Shown: positions 16,281-25,222 of the stretch, piece after piece
Layout: each line of letters starts with the position of its first letter
How positions within the stretch are numbered: the first letter of the stretch is position 1
NCBI GenBank assembly: GCA_016937995.1
Contig: JAFGVM010000025.1
Location: 1-42,517, forward strand
DNA from: Candidatus Delongbacteria bacterium
GTDB taxonomy: Bacteria; UBA4055
Length of the DNA stretch: 42,517 bases
Reading direction: 5' to 3'
Program-made: the position numbers and the translations under genes
Notes under the pieces: generated by a model
Told to the model about the DNA's origin: nothing
What the model saw: the letters and a program-made list of their open reading frames with translations, nothing else
The model's database searches: none

Positions 16281-17291
16281 TTAAAATTGCTCAAGAAATC
16301 TCAGATCATTCTCATAAATATCCCTGATATCGTTGAGTCCGTATTTCAACATCGTTAATCTTTCAATTCCCAGGCCGAATGCAAATCCGGTATACTTTTC
16401 ACTGTCAACACCAACATTTTCAAGAAGTTTAGGATGGACCATACCACAACCTCCAAGTTCTATCCAACCACTGTTCTTGCATAAAGAACATCCATCACCA
16501 CCACATTTAAAACAGGTTACATCGACTTCTGCTGAAGGTTCTGTAAAAGGGAAATAATGAGGTCTGAACCGTACATTTGTTTCTTGACCGTATAAGTGTT
16601 TGAAGAATGCAAGAAGAGTTCCTTTTAGTTCGGCAAAAGAAACATTTTCATCTACATACAATCCTTCCAGCTGCATGAACATGGCTGTATGTGTTGAGTT
16701 TTCTTTCTCGTTACGATATACTCTTCCAGGACAGATAATTCTATACGGAGGATCAGATTTTTCCATAGTTCTGATCTGGACCGAAGATGTTTCAGTTCTC
16801 AATAGAAGTTGAGAATCTTTATCAACGTACAATGAGTCTGTTACTTTTCTTGCTGGATGCCATTCAGGCATATTTAATGCGTCAAAAATATAATGTTCAG
16901 TTTCTATTTCCGGACCTATTGCCACAGAAAAACCCATCTGTCTAAATATCTGCTTTATCTCATCTCTCATTTTGTAAAGAGGGTGATATTTACCGACTGG
17001 TAACTTTCTTCCGGGTAATGTAAGATCTATTTTATTATCCTCGTTATTGCTGAATCCCGCTTTTAATCTGTTTATCAGTTCGTATGCTTCTTCCCTGAGA
17101 CTGTTAAGTATCTGACCAAACTCTTTCTTATCTTGATTTTGAACTTCTTTTATCTTGGAGAACAATTCAGGGATCATTCCTTTTTTACTCAGATATTTTA
17201 TTCTTTTTTCTTCAACGATCTCATATGTGCTAGAATTTCCGATCTCACTTAAAATTTCATTCTTTAGTTGTTTTAATTCATCAATTTTCAT
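16281..17291 (-). CDS. pheS: phenylalanine-tRNA ligase alpha subunit
   Basis: A 336-residue class II synthetase subunit. Visible are the N-terminal helical arm, motif 2 region with FRPHYFPFTEPSAEVDV, and motif 3 FGLGIERLTML near the C-terminus. An insert CFKCGGDGCSLC carries a CxxC-x4-CxxC pattern that could bind zinc; a similar Cys-rich insert is known in many bacterial PheS proteins. I chose the ATG at 17291 because it gives the usual family N-terminus (MKIDELKQLKNEI). An in-frame ATG at 17348 would add 19 poorly conserved-looking residues. Neither has a strong ribosome site. Confidence 0.93.
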   Translation of the reverse strand: MKIDELKQLKNEILSEIGNSSTYEIVEEKRIKYLSKKGMIPELFSKIKEVQNQDKKEFGQILNSLREEAYELINRLKAGFSNNEDNKIDLTLPGRKLPVGKYHPLYKMRDEIKQIFRQMGFSVAIGPEIETEHYIFDALNMPEWHPARKVTDSLYVDKDSQLLLRTETSSVQIRTMEKSDPPYRIICPGRVYRNEKENSTHTAMFMQLEGLYVDENVSFAELKGTLLAFFKHLYGQETNVRFRPHYFPFTEPSAEVDVTCFKCGGDGCSLCKNSGWIELGGCGMVHPKLLENVGVDSEKYTGFAFGLGIERLTMLKYGLNDIRDIYENDLRFLEQF

Positions 17292-17467
17292 CAAGTTATC
17301 CGTTTTATCTTCTTTCATGTCAATTTGACAGTATTCTTCTATCATCAATTAAGCTATTGTTATTAATTGATTATGCCTACTATTAACTATAACTAAATTA
17401 TTAGGTAAAAATAAAATTTTAGTGCTTAAAAGTCAATCATTATAATTTTAAACTTACAGGGAAATAA

Positions 17468-17494
17468 AAAAGGGAGTCAACTTGACTCCCTTTT
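17468..17494 (-). terminator. intrinsic terminator of the tRNA cluster
   Basis: AGGGAGTCA and TGACTCCCT (17471-17491) form a perfect 9-base stem with a 3-base loop. On the minus strand it is followed by TTTTTATTTC. It lies just past the 3' end of tRNA-Leu and has A/T runs on both sides, so it may also stop plus-strand transcription. Confidence 0.8.
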
Positions 17495-17496
17495 CG

Positions 17497-17580
17497 TACT
17501 GAAGACCGGACTTGAACCGGTACACTCCGAAGAGCGAGGGATTTTAAGTCCCTTGTGTCTACCAATTCCACCACTCCAGC
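17497..17580 (-). tRNA. tRNA-Leu (anticodon UAA)
   Basis: An 84-base class II tRNA. The 7-base acceptor stem is GCTGGAG/CTTCAGT with A73. The anticodon stem AGGGA/TCCCT has loop CTTAAAA, giving anticodon TAA. A long variable arm is built around TTCG, and the T-arm carries TTCAAGT. The 3' CCA is not encoded. Confidence 0.95.
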
Positions 17581-17599
17581 AAACACTATGTTTTTCCAG

Positions 17600-17671
17600 A
17601 GGCGACGACCAGATTTGAACTGGTGAATGGAAGTTTTGCAGACTTCTGCCTTACCACTTGGCTACGTCGCC
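17600..17671 (-). tRNA. tRNA-Cys (anticodon GCA)
   Basis: A 72-base cloverleaf. The acceptor stem is GGCGACG/CGTCGCC with U73, the known Cys identity base. The anticodon stem GAAGT/ACTTC has loop CTGCAAA, giving anticodon GCA. The T-arm is ACCAG/CTGGT. CCA is not encoded. Confidence 0.95.
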
Positions 17672-17681
17672 AATAAAAAAG

Positions 17682-17753
<72 letters not shown>

Positions 17754-17766
17754 TTTTAGGGGGGTA

Positions 17767-17795
17767 AATATAATTAATAAAATTTTTGAATGCAA
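17767..17795 (-). promoter_or_regulatory. probable promoter of the tRNA cluster
   Basis: On the minus strand TTGCAT (17795-17790) and TATATT (17772-17767) are separated by exactly 17 bases. The -10 ends 14 bases before the 5' end of tRNA-Gly. The fit is to the general sigma-70-type consensus and no TTTG element is present. Confidence 0.5.
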
Positions 17796-17944
17796 GTGAA
17801 ATTTGAATATTTTAAGTGAAAAATTTGTAAGAACTTAAAAATACTTCATAGATCGGTTAATAATGATACAATTTTTAGTTGCTTTTTTCACATAAATTAT
17901 GGATTTTCCTTAATCTATAATATAACTAGAATCAGCATCAAATT

Positions 17945-20900
17945 ATGACGATAATAAATCAAAGGTATGAGACTGTAAAACTGCTTGGGGAGGGAGGTTT
18001 TGGCAGTGTATACAGTGTTAAAGATACTTTTGAGCATGATAAACTTCTGGCATTAAAAAAAATCAAGACCGGTGTTATCTCCAGTAAGGCTGTAAATGTT
18101 TTTAAGCTGGAATTCAAATTTTTAACCAGTTTGATCCATCCGAATCTGGTTAAAGTTCATAATTTTGATATAGACAAAGATACCGATGAGTTATTTTTTA
18201 CAATGGAGCATATTAAAGGAAAATCGCTCAATAAATCGCTTAAAGAGAGTTTTTCCTGGGAAAAAGTGGAAAATAATCTTATTCAGTCATCCCGAGCCCT
18301 GTCATATATTCATTCAAAAGAAATTATCCATTACGATATAAAACCGGATAATATTTTTATTGATGATTACGGAAGATTAAAGTTAATGGATTTTGGTTTT
18401 GCCGGGTCAAAAAATACTACAGAAGTTAGAGGTACGATGCAGTTCATTGCACCTGAACTTATACTTAAAAAAGATGTGACCCACCAAATAGATTTCTTTT
18501 CACTTGGAGTGACTTTTTACTATAGTATATCTGGAAAGTTACCTTTCAGTGGAAAGGATAAGCAGGAAATCATAGGGAATGCAATACGTGGGAATTTCAC
18601 ACCTATAAAAAAGTTAAAACCAGACACACCGGATAAGTTGGTCAGGGTTATTAATAAATTGATGGAACCTGATCCAAAAAACAGGTATGACAATGCTGAT
18701 GAGATAATTCTTGATCTTGTTGATGATCCAAGAAAAAGATCATCAGTTCTATTTTTGTTCACCGGTCAGGGAATTAGATCATATATTTCTTCCGGAAAGC
18801 TAATCGGTAGAAAAAGTGAACTTAAGCTCTTAATGTCTAACTCTGCGAAAGTATTTCAGGAGCAGGTATTTTTTGACAATAAGCCAATATTTCTGATCGG
18901 AAGATATGGTAATGGTAAATCCTCAATTCTCAGAGAGTATAAATATTTAATTCAATTGAATGAGAATATAGATTATTTTAATGCCAATTTTGTAAGAGGA
19001 GATGAAACTAAATATCAGGCTTTCGAGATCATTATAGCTGAGATGTTCAGAGTCTATGAATTGAAAAAAGAAGATTATCCGGATCTTTCATTTATTTTTG
19101 AAAATAAGAAAGGTATTGAGGACTTCGACGACTCTTCTCAAGCAAGAATACAGAAGATAAGAGAAATTGATGCTATAACAGAATTCTTTGCGGAACTTTC
19201 TAAGCAATATAAATTTGTTCTCGAAGTAAAGGACTTCGGGAATGCAAATTCTTCATCCATTAATCTTTTCGAGAACTTGACCAGGATAATGAGAAAATAT
19301 CCTGAGCATGAAATGTCCTTTATGATAGTGACAACTGTTCAGACAGAGAATTTGAAATCATACCACAAAATTACAATAAAACGGTTAAAGCCCAATATTC
19401 ACCAATTAAGTATAGATCCTCTAAAAGCGGATGAGACTAGAGAATATATTCAAAATCTACTTCTTTCCAGGGGTTATAATAAATTTCCTGAAGAACTTCT
19501 CAGTTTTGTGCATCGTTTTACAGGAGGTGTTCCTTTTTACATTAACGAGTTATTTATATATTTGTTCTCGGAAAATTACCTATCAAGGTATAAATCAAAA
19601 TGGGTAATAAACCCGGCTTTCATGACAGAATTAAACATTGGTCTAAGAGATATAACTTACAAAAATTTTAAAAAATTCTCAAATATTGAGCAGGCAATAA
19701 TTAAGGAGCTCATGGTATTGGGAAGACCTACCCCTTATAAATACATGGATATTGTTTCAAAAGTATCAATGGTCGATAAGAAGATCATGATAAAATTTCT
19801 TCATAAATTATCAGACAGTGAAGTAATAGAGAAAATAAAATATCATGATGGTTTTAGGTACTATATAACCAGAAAATTATTTCTAAATTCTGTTGTAAAG
19901 GATTTCCCTAAAGACCAATACGCAAGATGGAACAACAGAACGGCAGAAATTTTGGAAAAAGAGTACGGTATAAGCAATGAAACTATTTATGCCCTTACTG
20001 ATTACTATTACAGAAGTCCACAAAAGGACAAAGCTATTGAAATGCTTAAACTGGCTATAAACAAATCTTCTGAAGAGAACAACCTGGAGTTTGCAGTAAC
20101 CAACCTGAAGAGGCTTCTTGCAATTGAAACTGACCCGAAGAACAAGATCAATATTTTCATATCGATGATCCAGAATCTATCAATAATCGGAAATTATTCC
20201 AATGTTCTGGATATGATAAATAAATTTGAAGGTGAAGACCATATTCTTACAGCTGTAAATAAATTGAATATTGATCTTATTAAATTTGACTCTTCATTTA
20301 AAGCAGGAAGGTATGATCTGCTTGAGAAAACAAGATCTTCCTTAAGTGATGTAAAGCTTAAAGGAAGAATCCCTAAAGAAATAAAAGCTTCCTATTTAAC
20401 CTGGCTTGGTGATTATCATAAAAATGATGGAAGCCTGGGTAAAGCATTAAGGTATTACAATAAAGCATATAAACTTCATAAGTCAGCAAAACGTGAACTG
20501 CTGAAATCGAAAGTGATGCTCAAGATATCAAAGATAAAAATAATTCAAGGCGAAACGAAACTATTACTTGATCAGATAAAAGAGATCCTGGAGATTTTCA
20601 AAAGATATAATGAAATTGACCTTATACTTGAGACCTACTACACTCTTGGAGATTTATACAAACAAATAAATGAGTATGACAAATCTCTGAATTCCTATAA
20701 CGATTGTAATATTTTAGCCAAAGAGCAGAACAATATAGTTCATGAGGTCAAATCTTCTCATAAATTGGCAGATTTCAAGATCGAATCTCTGCAATATAAT
20801 GATGCTTTATCACTTATAAACTGCGGTGTTGAAAAACCTGAAGATATAAACATTGTAGATCTTTCAGGAGATATATACTTTTACCGTTCAATGGTCAATT

Positions 20901-21640
20901 ATCAAATCGGTAATCTGGAAGAAGCACTGGAGAATATCAATAAATGTATAAACCTGAGAACTCTGCTGAAAAGAAATGCGAAACTGTATGATGCCATGAT
21001 CCATAAAGGTAAAATTCATATCCGTCAATGCAGATACAGTGATGCAAAAATAATACTGGACCTTCTGAGCAATAAAATTTCAAGAGAAAATAAGAGATTT
21101 ATGGTCAAATATTTTACTCTTGAATCTTTAATACTTATCGGTGAAAAAAAATATAAGAAAGCTGTTAATTTAATAGTTCGTGCAGAGAAAATTATTGAAA
21201 AGATAGGAAATCTGACAGAAAAAATTTCACTAAAGATCATACTTGCTTCAACTTATGATAAGATGGGAGATTTTAACAATACTCTGGGCACAATAGGAAC
21301 CGCATACGCTTTATTTATTCAGAACAAAGATGCATTGCTGCCAAACAGGATACTGAATCTTAAACTGATGATCTTTTATAACAAGGTAAAAGCATACGCG
21401 GGAGCTCATGAAGATGGTATTCGTGAAATGTCAGGAATTATTCAGATGATCGGAAATTATAAGATCCCGTTCTACAAAGCAGTTGTGAACTATAACCTTG
21501 GTAATATCTATTATGATACGAACGAAACTTATAGAGCAATCGCATGTTATAAAGTGGCAGTAAGAGAATATGAGAAACTTTCTAAAAATTATCCGGAATT
21601 AAAAAAAATGAACGATATTATTAAGAAAGAAGAAGGATAA
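17945..21640 (+). CDS. Ser/Thr protein kinase with P-loop ATPase and TPR-like repeats
   Basis: A 1231-residue cytosolic signalling protein. Residues 1-265 form a Hanks-type kinase: Gly loop GEGGFG (15-20), Lys38, catalytic HYDIKPDN (Asp131), DFG (149-151) and APE (FIAPEL). The residue before the catalytic Asp is Tyr, not Arg, so it is a non-RD kinase, probably not controlled by activation-loop phosphorylation. A second module follows with Walker A GRYGNGKS (319-326), as in AAA_16/STAND ATPases. From about residue 690 to the end are helical TPR-like repeats (for example LGKALRYYNKAYKLHKSA). The layout is that of large kinase-sensor proteins such as the PknK type. A TATAAT at 17916-17921 could be its -10, without a clear -35. 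No ribosome site is evident. Confidence 0.88.
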   Translation: MTIINQRYETVKLLGEGGFGSVYSVKDTFEHDKLLALKKIKTGVISSKAVNVFKLEFKFLTSLIHPNLVKVHNFDIDKDTDELFFTMEHIKGKSLNKSLKESFSWEKVENNLIQSSRALSYIHSKEIIHYDIKPDNIFIDDYGRLKLMDFGFAGSKNTTEVRGTMQFIAPELILKKDVTHQIDFFSLGVTFYYSISGKLPFSGKDKQEIIGNAIRGNFTPIKKLKPDTPDKLVRVINKLMEPDPKNRYDNADEIILDLVDDPRKRSSVLFLFTGQGIRSYISSGKLIGRKSELKLLMSNSAKVFQEQVFFDNKPIFLIGRYGNGKSSILREYKYLIQLNENIDYFNANFVRGDETKYQAFEIIIAEMFRVYELKKEDYPDLSFIFENKKGIEDFDDSSQARIQKIREIDAITEFFAELSKQYKFVLEVKDFGNANSSSINLFENLTRIMRKYPEHEMSFMIVTTVQTENLKSYHKITIKRLKPNIHQLSIDPLKADETREYIQNLLLSRGYNKFPEELLSFVHRFTGGVPFYINELFIYLFSENYLSRYKSKWVINPAFMTELNIGLRDITYKNFKKFSNIEQAIIKELMVLGRPTPYKYMDIVSKVSMVDKKIMIKFLHKLSDSEVIEKIKYHDGFRYYITRKLFLNSVVKDFPKDQYARWNNRTAEILEKEYGISNETIYALTDYYYRSPQKDKAIEMLKLAINKSSEENNLEFAVTNLKRLLAIETDPKNKINIFISMIQNLSIIGNYSNVLDMINKFEGEDHILTAVNKLNIDLIKFDSSFKAGRYDLLEKTRSSLSDVKLKGRIPKEIKASYLTWLGDYHKNDGSLGKALRYYNKAYKLHKSAKRELLKSKVMLKISKIKIIQGETKLLLDQIKEILEIFKRYNEIDLILETYYTLGDLYKQINEYDKSLNSYNDCNILAKEQNNIVHEVKSSHKLADFKIESLQYNDALSLINCGVEKPEDINIVDLSGDIYFYRSMVNYQIGNLEEALENINKCINLRTLLKRNAKLYDAMIHKGKIHIRQCRYSDAKIILDLLSNKISRENKRFMVKYFTLESLILIGEKKYKKAVNLIVRAEKIIEKIGNLTEKISLKIILASTYDKMGDFNNTLGTIGTAYALFIQNKDALLPNRILNLKLMIFYNKVKAYAGAHEDGIREMSGIIQMIGNYKIPFYKAVVNYNLGNIYYDTNETYRAIACYKVAVREYEKLSKNYPELKKMNDIIKKEEG

Positions 21641-21698
21641 ACAGCTTCAATATCAATAATTAATGTTCACAATAGCGAAGTAAAACCAACTTAATTTT

Positions 21699-24600
21699 AT
21701 GAAATTTGAAAAAATATTTACACAAAGAATAAAACGGCTTTCATTACTGATAGTATCAAAGGATATCGTAGATAAAGCTGTCAGATCTTTTTTAATAATA
21801 ACATTATCAATTTTTGTCATTTCTCTAATAGAATTGTTCTATAACATGAACAGTTCATACAGAACTATCATAGTAATAATCACAATAGCGTTATTGTTAT
21901 TGCAATTTCTGCTTATATTTGTAGAAATTTTTAGAAAGAGTGTTCCCTTGATCTCTAATGATAGAGAAAAATACATAAAACTGGACAGTATGTTCCCGGA
22001 TTGTAATTATCTTTTTTTGTTCGATCTTCTCCAACTTAGAAAGGAAAATAAGAATAATGATTACTCCCTTATTGAAAATGCGATCTCATATCATGAGATT
22101 AAGTATAATTCTGTTATAACACCGAAAATATTCGATAAGAATTTTATAATCCGGCATTTATTTATTCCGATACTGATCATAGTGTCATTAACTTCGATTT
22201 TCAGGATCGAACCAATTAATAACTCTATAACAAGATTGATGAATTTTAAAACCGAATTCAAAAACCCATCATCTCATTTTTTACACCTCTTTGAAAAGAA
22301 TACTAAAATTGTACAGGGGGATGAATTATTATTATCCTGTCAAGTCTCAGGGAAATTACCTGATCAGCTTAAGATCCATAAAAGACCCTTAAATTCAAAA
22401 GATTTTACTTCACTGAATATATACCTTTCGGATACTACAGCAACTTTCAGAGAAAGATCTTCACAAAGTTTTTACTATTTCTTCTCTTCCGAGGAAACCA
22501 CTTCTGACACAGGATTCGTTCAGGTATTAAAAAGACCTGAATTGACCAATGTTAAGATGGTCGTTGATTTCCCATCGTATACGAAATTAAAAAGTGAAGA
22601 ATATCAAAATTTTATTGGTCCGGTCACGGTAATGAAAGGAAGTGATATAACTTTTTTCCTGGAACCTTCGTTTGAAGTTGATTCATTGAAAATTTTTGCA
22701 AATGTAGAAAATAAAGTATTTTCAAAAAAAATGAATCATACCGAAATTGGTTATACTACTATTGAACAAAAATTATTTTCTGATACAGAATTTTACTTTA
22801 AACTATACTACTCTTCTGATTCATTGTTGATAGAGAATGTTAACCCTATAATTTACCGTATAAACATACTGAATGATACATATCCAACAGTGAATTTAAT
22901 ACTTCCTGAAGATAATTTTAAACTGGATGAAAATTTAAAATTTCCTGTTTTTGCGACAGCATTTGATGATTTTTCTGTTAGATCAGTATACCTATACTAC
23001 AGAAAAATACCGTTTTTTGAAGATAACTTGAAAAATAATTTCACATTCAGCTATGAAAAAATTACGTATGATCAAAAATCGGATGGTGTTTGTGTTGTTA
23101 ATACAGTTAGATCAATAAATGACTTGAATTTATTACCTGAGGATAAGGTAGAAATTTTCTTGAGGGTTTACGATAATGATATGGTATCAGGTCCTAAGTT
23201 CAGTGATTCCAGACACATTTTTCTTTTACTGCCATCGTTAGAACAACTTTTTGAAGAAACAGCAAATAATTATGAACAGCAAAGTAAAAATATAGAGAAA
23301 GAGAAATTAAGAGATGAAAAGATAAGAGAAACTATTGAACAGTTAACACAAAAATTAAGAAAAGAAAATACTGTTGAGTGGAAAGATCAAAAAGAATTAA
23401 AAAAAATAGCTGAAGAACAGAATTTAATGATGGAGAATATCAAAGACATAGAAAAACAAATAGAGCAGAATATTGAACTTCTGGATAATAATACAATTCT
23501 GAGCACAGAAACACTGAAAAAATATAAACAATTAAAGACTATGGTTAGTGAATTATTCACAAAGGATATGAAAGATAAACTGGAAAAATTATCTGAGCTT
23601 TCACAAAAAACAGATCTGGATCAAAGTGAAATGAATGAACTGTTAAATAATTTTGAAAAACAGCAGGAAGAATTTAAAAATGGATTAGATAAAACACTTG
23701 AAATATTAAAACAGATAAAACAGGAATATCAGCTAGACAGGTTAATAAAATTAGCTGAAGAAATGATCAAAGACCAGATCTCTGTAAATGAAAAAATAGA
23801 AGAAATGAGTATCCATAAAGATCAAATAATCCATGATGAATCTAAGATACAGAGCTCTTTCGAATTATTGAGAAATGAAATAAGCTCTTTTCAGAAAGAT
23901 ATGGAGTCCGAATTTCCGGTTAAAGATCTAAAAGAACTGGCAGATAAAGTGAATTCTGATACAATACCGCAAGAATTTTCAGAATTAAATAAAGGTATTA
24001 ACCAGGGTAAAAAACAAGAAGCCGGAGATCATGGAGAGAAGTTAAGAGATAACTTTCTTGAAATTAAAAACATGCTAACTTCTGTAAAAGACAAGATGGT
24101 CGAAAAGAAAAAGGATGATATAAGCAATGTATTAGACCAGATAATCGATGAACTACTGTTCATTTCCGGAGAGATAGAAGAAATTAAGAATTACTCCAGA
24201 CATTTGGCTTATAATTCAACACATGCAGTAGAACTGATCAGAAGAAATGCGGAAATTGAAAATCTATTCAAGCAGGTAAATAAAAATATATTTAACATTG
24301 CAAAACAAACATTTTTTATAGATAATACTATTATAGCAAATATTGGAAGGATACTTGAGCAGTTTGAAACTATTTCAAGGATCCTAGAAAATCGACATTT
24401 TTCCCTGTCCACAGACAGTCATAAATATATAATGGGTAATGTAAATAAGCTGATAGTACTCCTTGCCAAAGCAAAAGAAAATGTTAACAATTCTAAGTCT
24501 GCTTCAGGATTGGAAGAGATGTTGAAAAAAATGGAAGAGCTTGCTGCAATGCAGTCAAGTTTAAATTCCGATAGTCAGAATACTATGCAGATGGGAAAAT

Positions 24601-25199
24601 CTGGAGAAAGTTCATTGTCCAAAATGCAGGAAATGATGAATAAATTAGCTCAACAACAGATGCAATTATCTGAGTTATTATCAAAAATGAAATCCGATAT
24701 GGGTATGCCTCAAAGCGGTGAGAATGGTAAGCCCGGCTCAGAAGGAAGTCCCGGGAATTCCGGGATGCCTAGTATACCTGGAGATCAAGGTATGCCGGGA
24801 CAGGGAAATTCGGGGAAAAACGGAAAAGGTTCCAATCCTGATCCAAATGGTAACGGTGATCCAGTGAATTCAGCACTTGGAAAGAAACTCGGTGGTATTG
24901 GCAAATCAATGAATGACGTAGCGAATGAATTGAAAAATAGAAAGCTGGATGAATCAGTATTGAACAAACAGAAGCAGATACTAAATAAGTTATTAGATGC
25001 TATTGAATCGACCAGAAGAGAAAAATACTCAAATAAAAGAGAAAGTAAAGGCAGCGATAAATACGCGATCGATCCGGGAGAGCTTGAATTGAACTTCAAG
25101 AACACATTACGCGAAAATCTTATCAGGTCCTTAAAAGATGATTACAGGAATGATTACAAGGTTAAAATAAAAAAATACTTCAAGGAATTGGAATACTAG
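21699..25199 (+). CDS. DUF4175-like membrane protein with long coiled coil
   Basis: A 1166-residue protein. Three membrane helices lie near the N-terminus (about residues 29-49, 54-78 and 150-168). A beta-rich, probably periplasmic, part follows to about residue 510. A very long charged coiled coil runs to about 1010, then a Gly/Pro/Asn/Ser-rich low-complexity linker (about 1005-1060, with GENGKPGSEG and PGDQGMPGQG), and a helical basic C-terminus. The architecture resembles DUF4175-family proteins (TIGR02302-like) of uncertain function. It follows the large kinase gene after 58 bases and precedes the nucleotidase-like lipoprotein by 23 bases, so the three are probably co-transcribed. A cell-envelope role is inferred from topology only. 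Confidence 0.65.
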   Translation: MKFEKIFTQRIKRLSLLIVSKDIVDKAVRSFLIITLSIFVISLIELFYNMNSSYRTIIVIITIALLLLQFLLIFVEIFRKSVPLISNDREKYIKLDSMFPDCNYLFLFDLLQLRKENKNNDYSLIENAISYHEIKYNSVITPKIFDKNFIIRHLFIPILIIVSLTSIFRIEPINNSITRLMNFKTEFKNPSSHFLHLFEKNTKIVQGDELLLSCQVSGKLPDQLKIHKRPLNSKDFTSLNIYLSDTTATFRERSSQSFYYFFSSEETTSDTGFVQVLKRPELTNVKMVVDFPSYTKLKSEEYQNFIGPVTVMKGSDITFFLEPSFEVDSLKIFANVENKVFSKKMNHTEIGYTTIEQKLFSDTEFYFKLYYSSDSLLIENVNPIIYRINILNDTYPTVNLILPEDNFKLDENLKFPVFATAFDDFSVRSVYLYYRKIPFFEDNLKNNFTFSYEKITYDQKSDGVCVVNTVRSINDLNLLPEDKVEIFLRVYDNDMVSGPKFSDSRHIFLLLPSLEQLFEETANNYEQQSKNIEKEKLRDEKIRETIEQLTQKLRKENTVEWKDQKELKKIAEEQNLMMENIKDIEKQIEQNIELLDNNTILSTETLKKYKQLKTMVSELFTKDMKDKLEKLSELSQKTDLDQSEMNELLNNFEKQQEEFKNGLDKTLEILKQIKQEYQLDRLIKLAEEMIKDQISVNEKIEEMSIHKDQIIHDESKIQSSFELLRNEISSFQKDMESEFPVKDLKELADKVNSDTIPQEFSELNKGINQGKKQEAGDHGEKLRDNFLEIKNMLTSVKDKMVEKKKDDISNVLDQIIDELLFISGEIEEIKNYSRHLAYNSTHAVELIRRNAEIENLFKQVNKNIFNIAKQTFFIDNTIIANIGRILEQFETISRILENRHFSLSTDSHKYIMGNVNKLIVLLAKAKENVNNSKSASGLEEMLKKMEELAAMQSSLNSDSQNTMQMGKSGESSLSKMQEMMNKLAQQQMQLSELLSKMKSDMGMPQSGENGKPGSEGSPGNSGMPSIPGDQGMPGQGNSGKNGKGSNPDPNGNGDPVNSALGKKLGGIGKSMNDVANELKNRKLDESVLNKQKQILNKLLDAIESTRREKYSNKRESKGSDKYAIDPGELELNFKNTLRENLIRSLKDDYRNDYKVKIKKYFKELEY

Positions 25200-25222
25200 C
25201 CTATAATTTTTGGAGGTAAATT

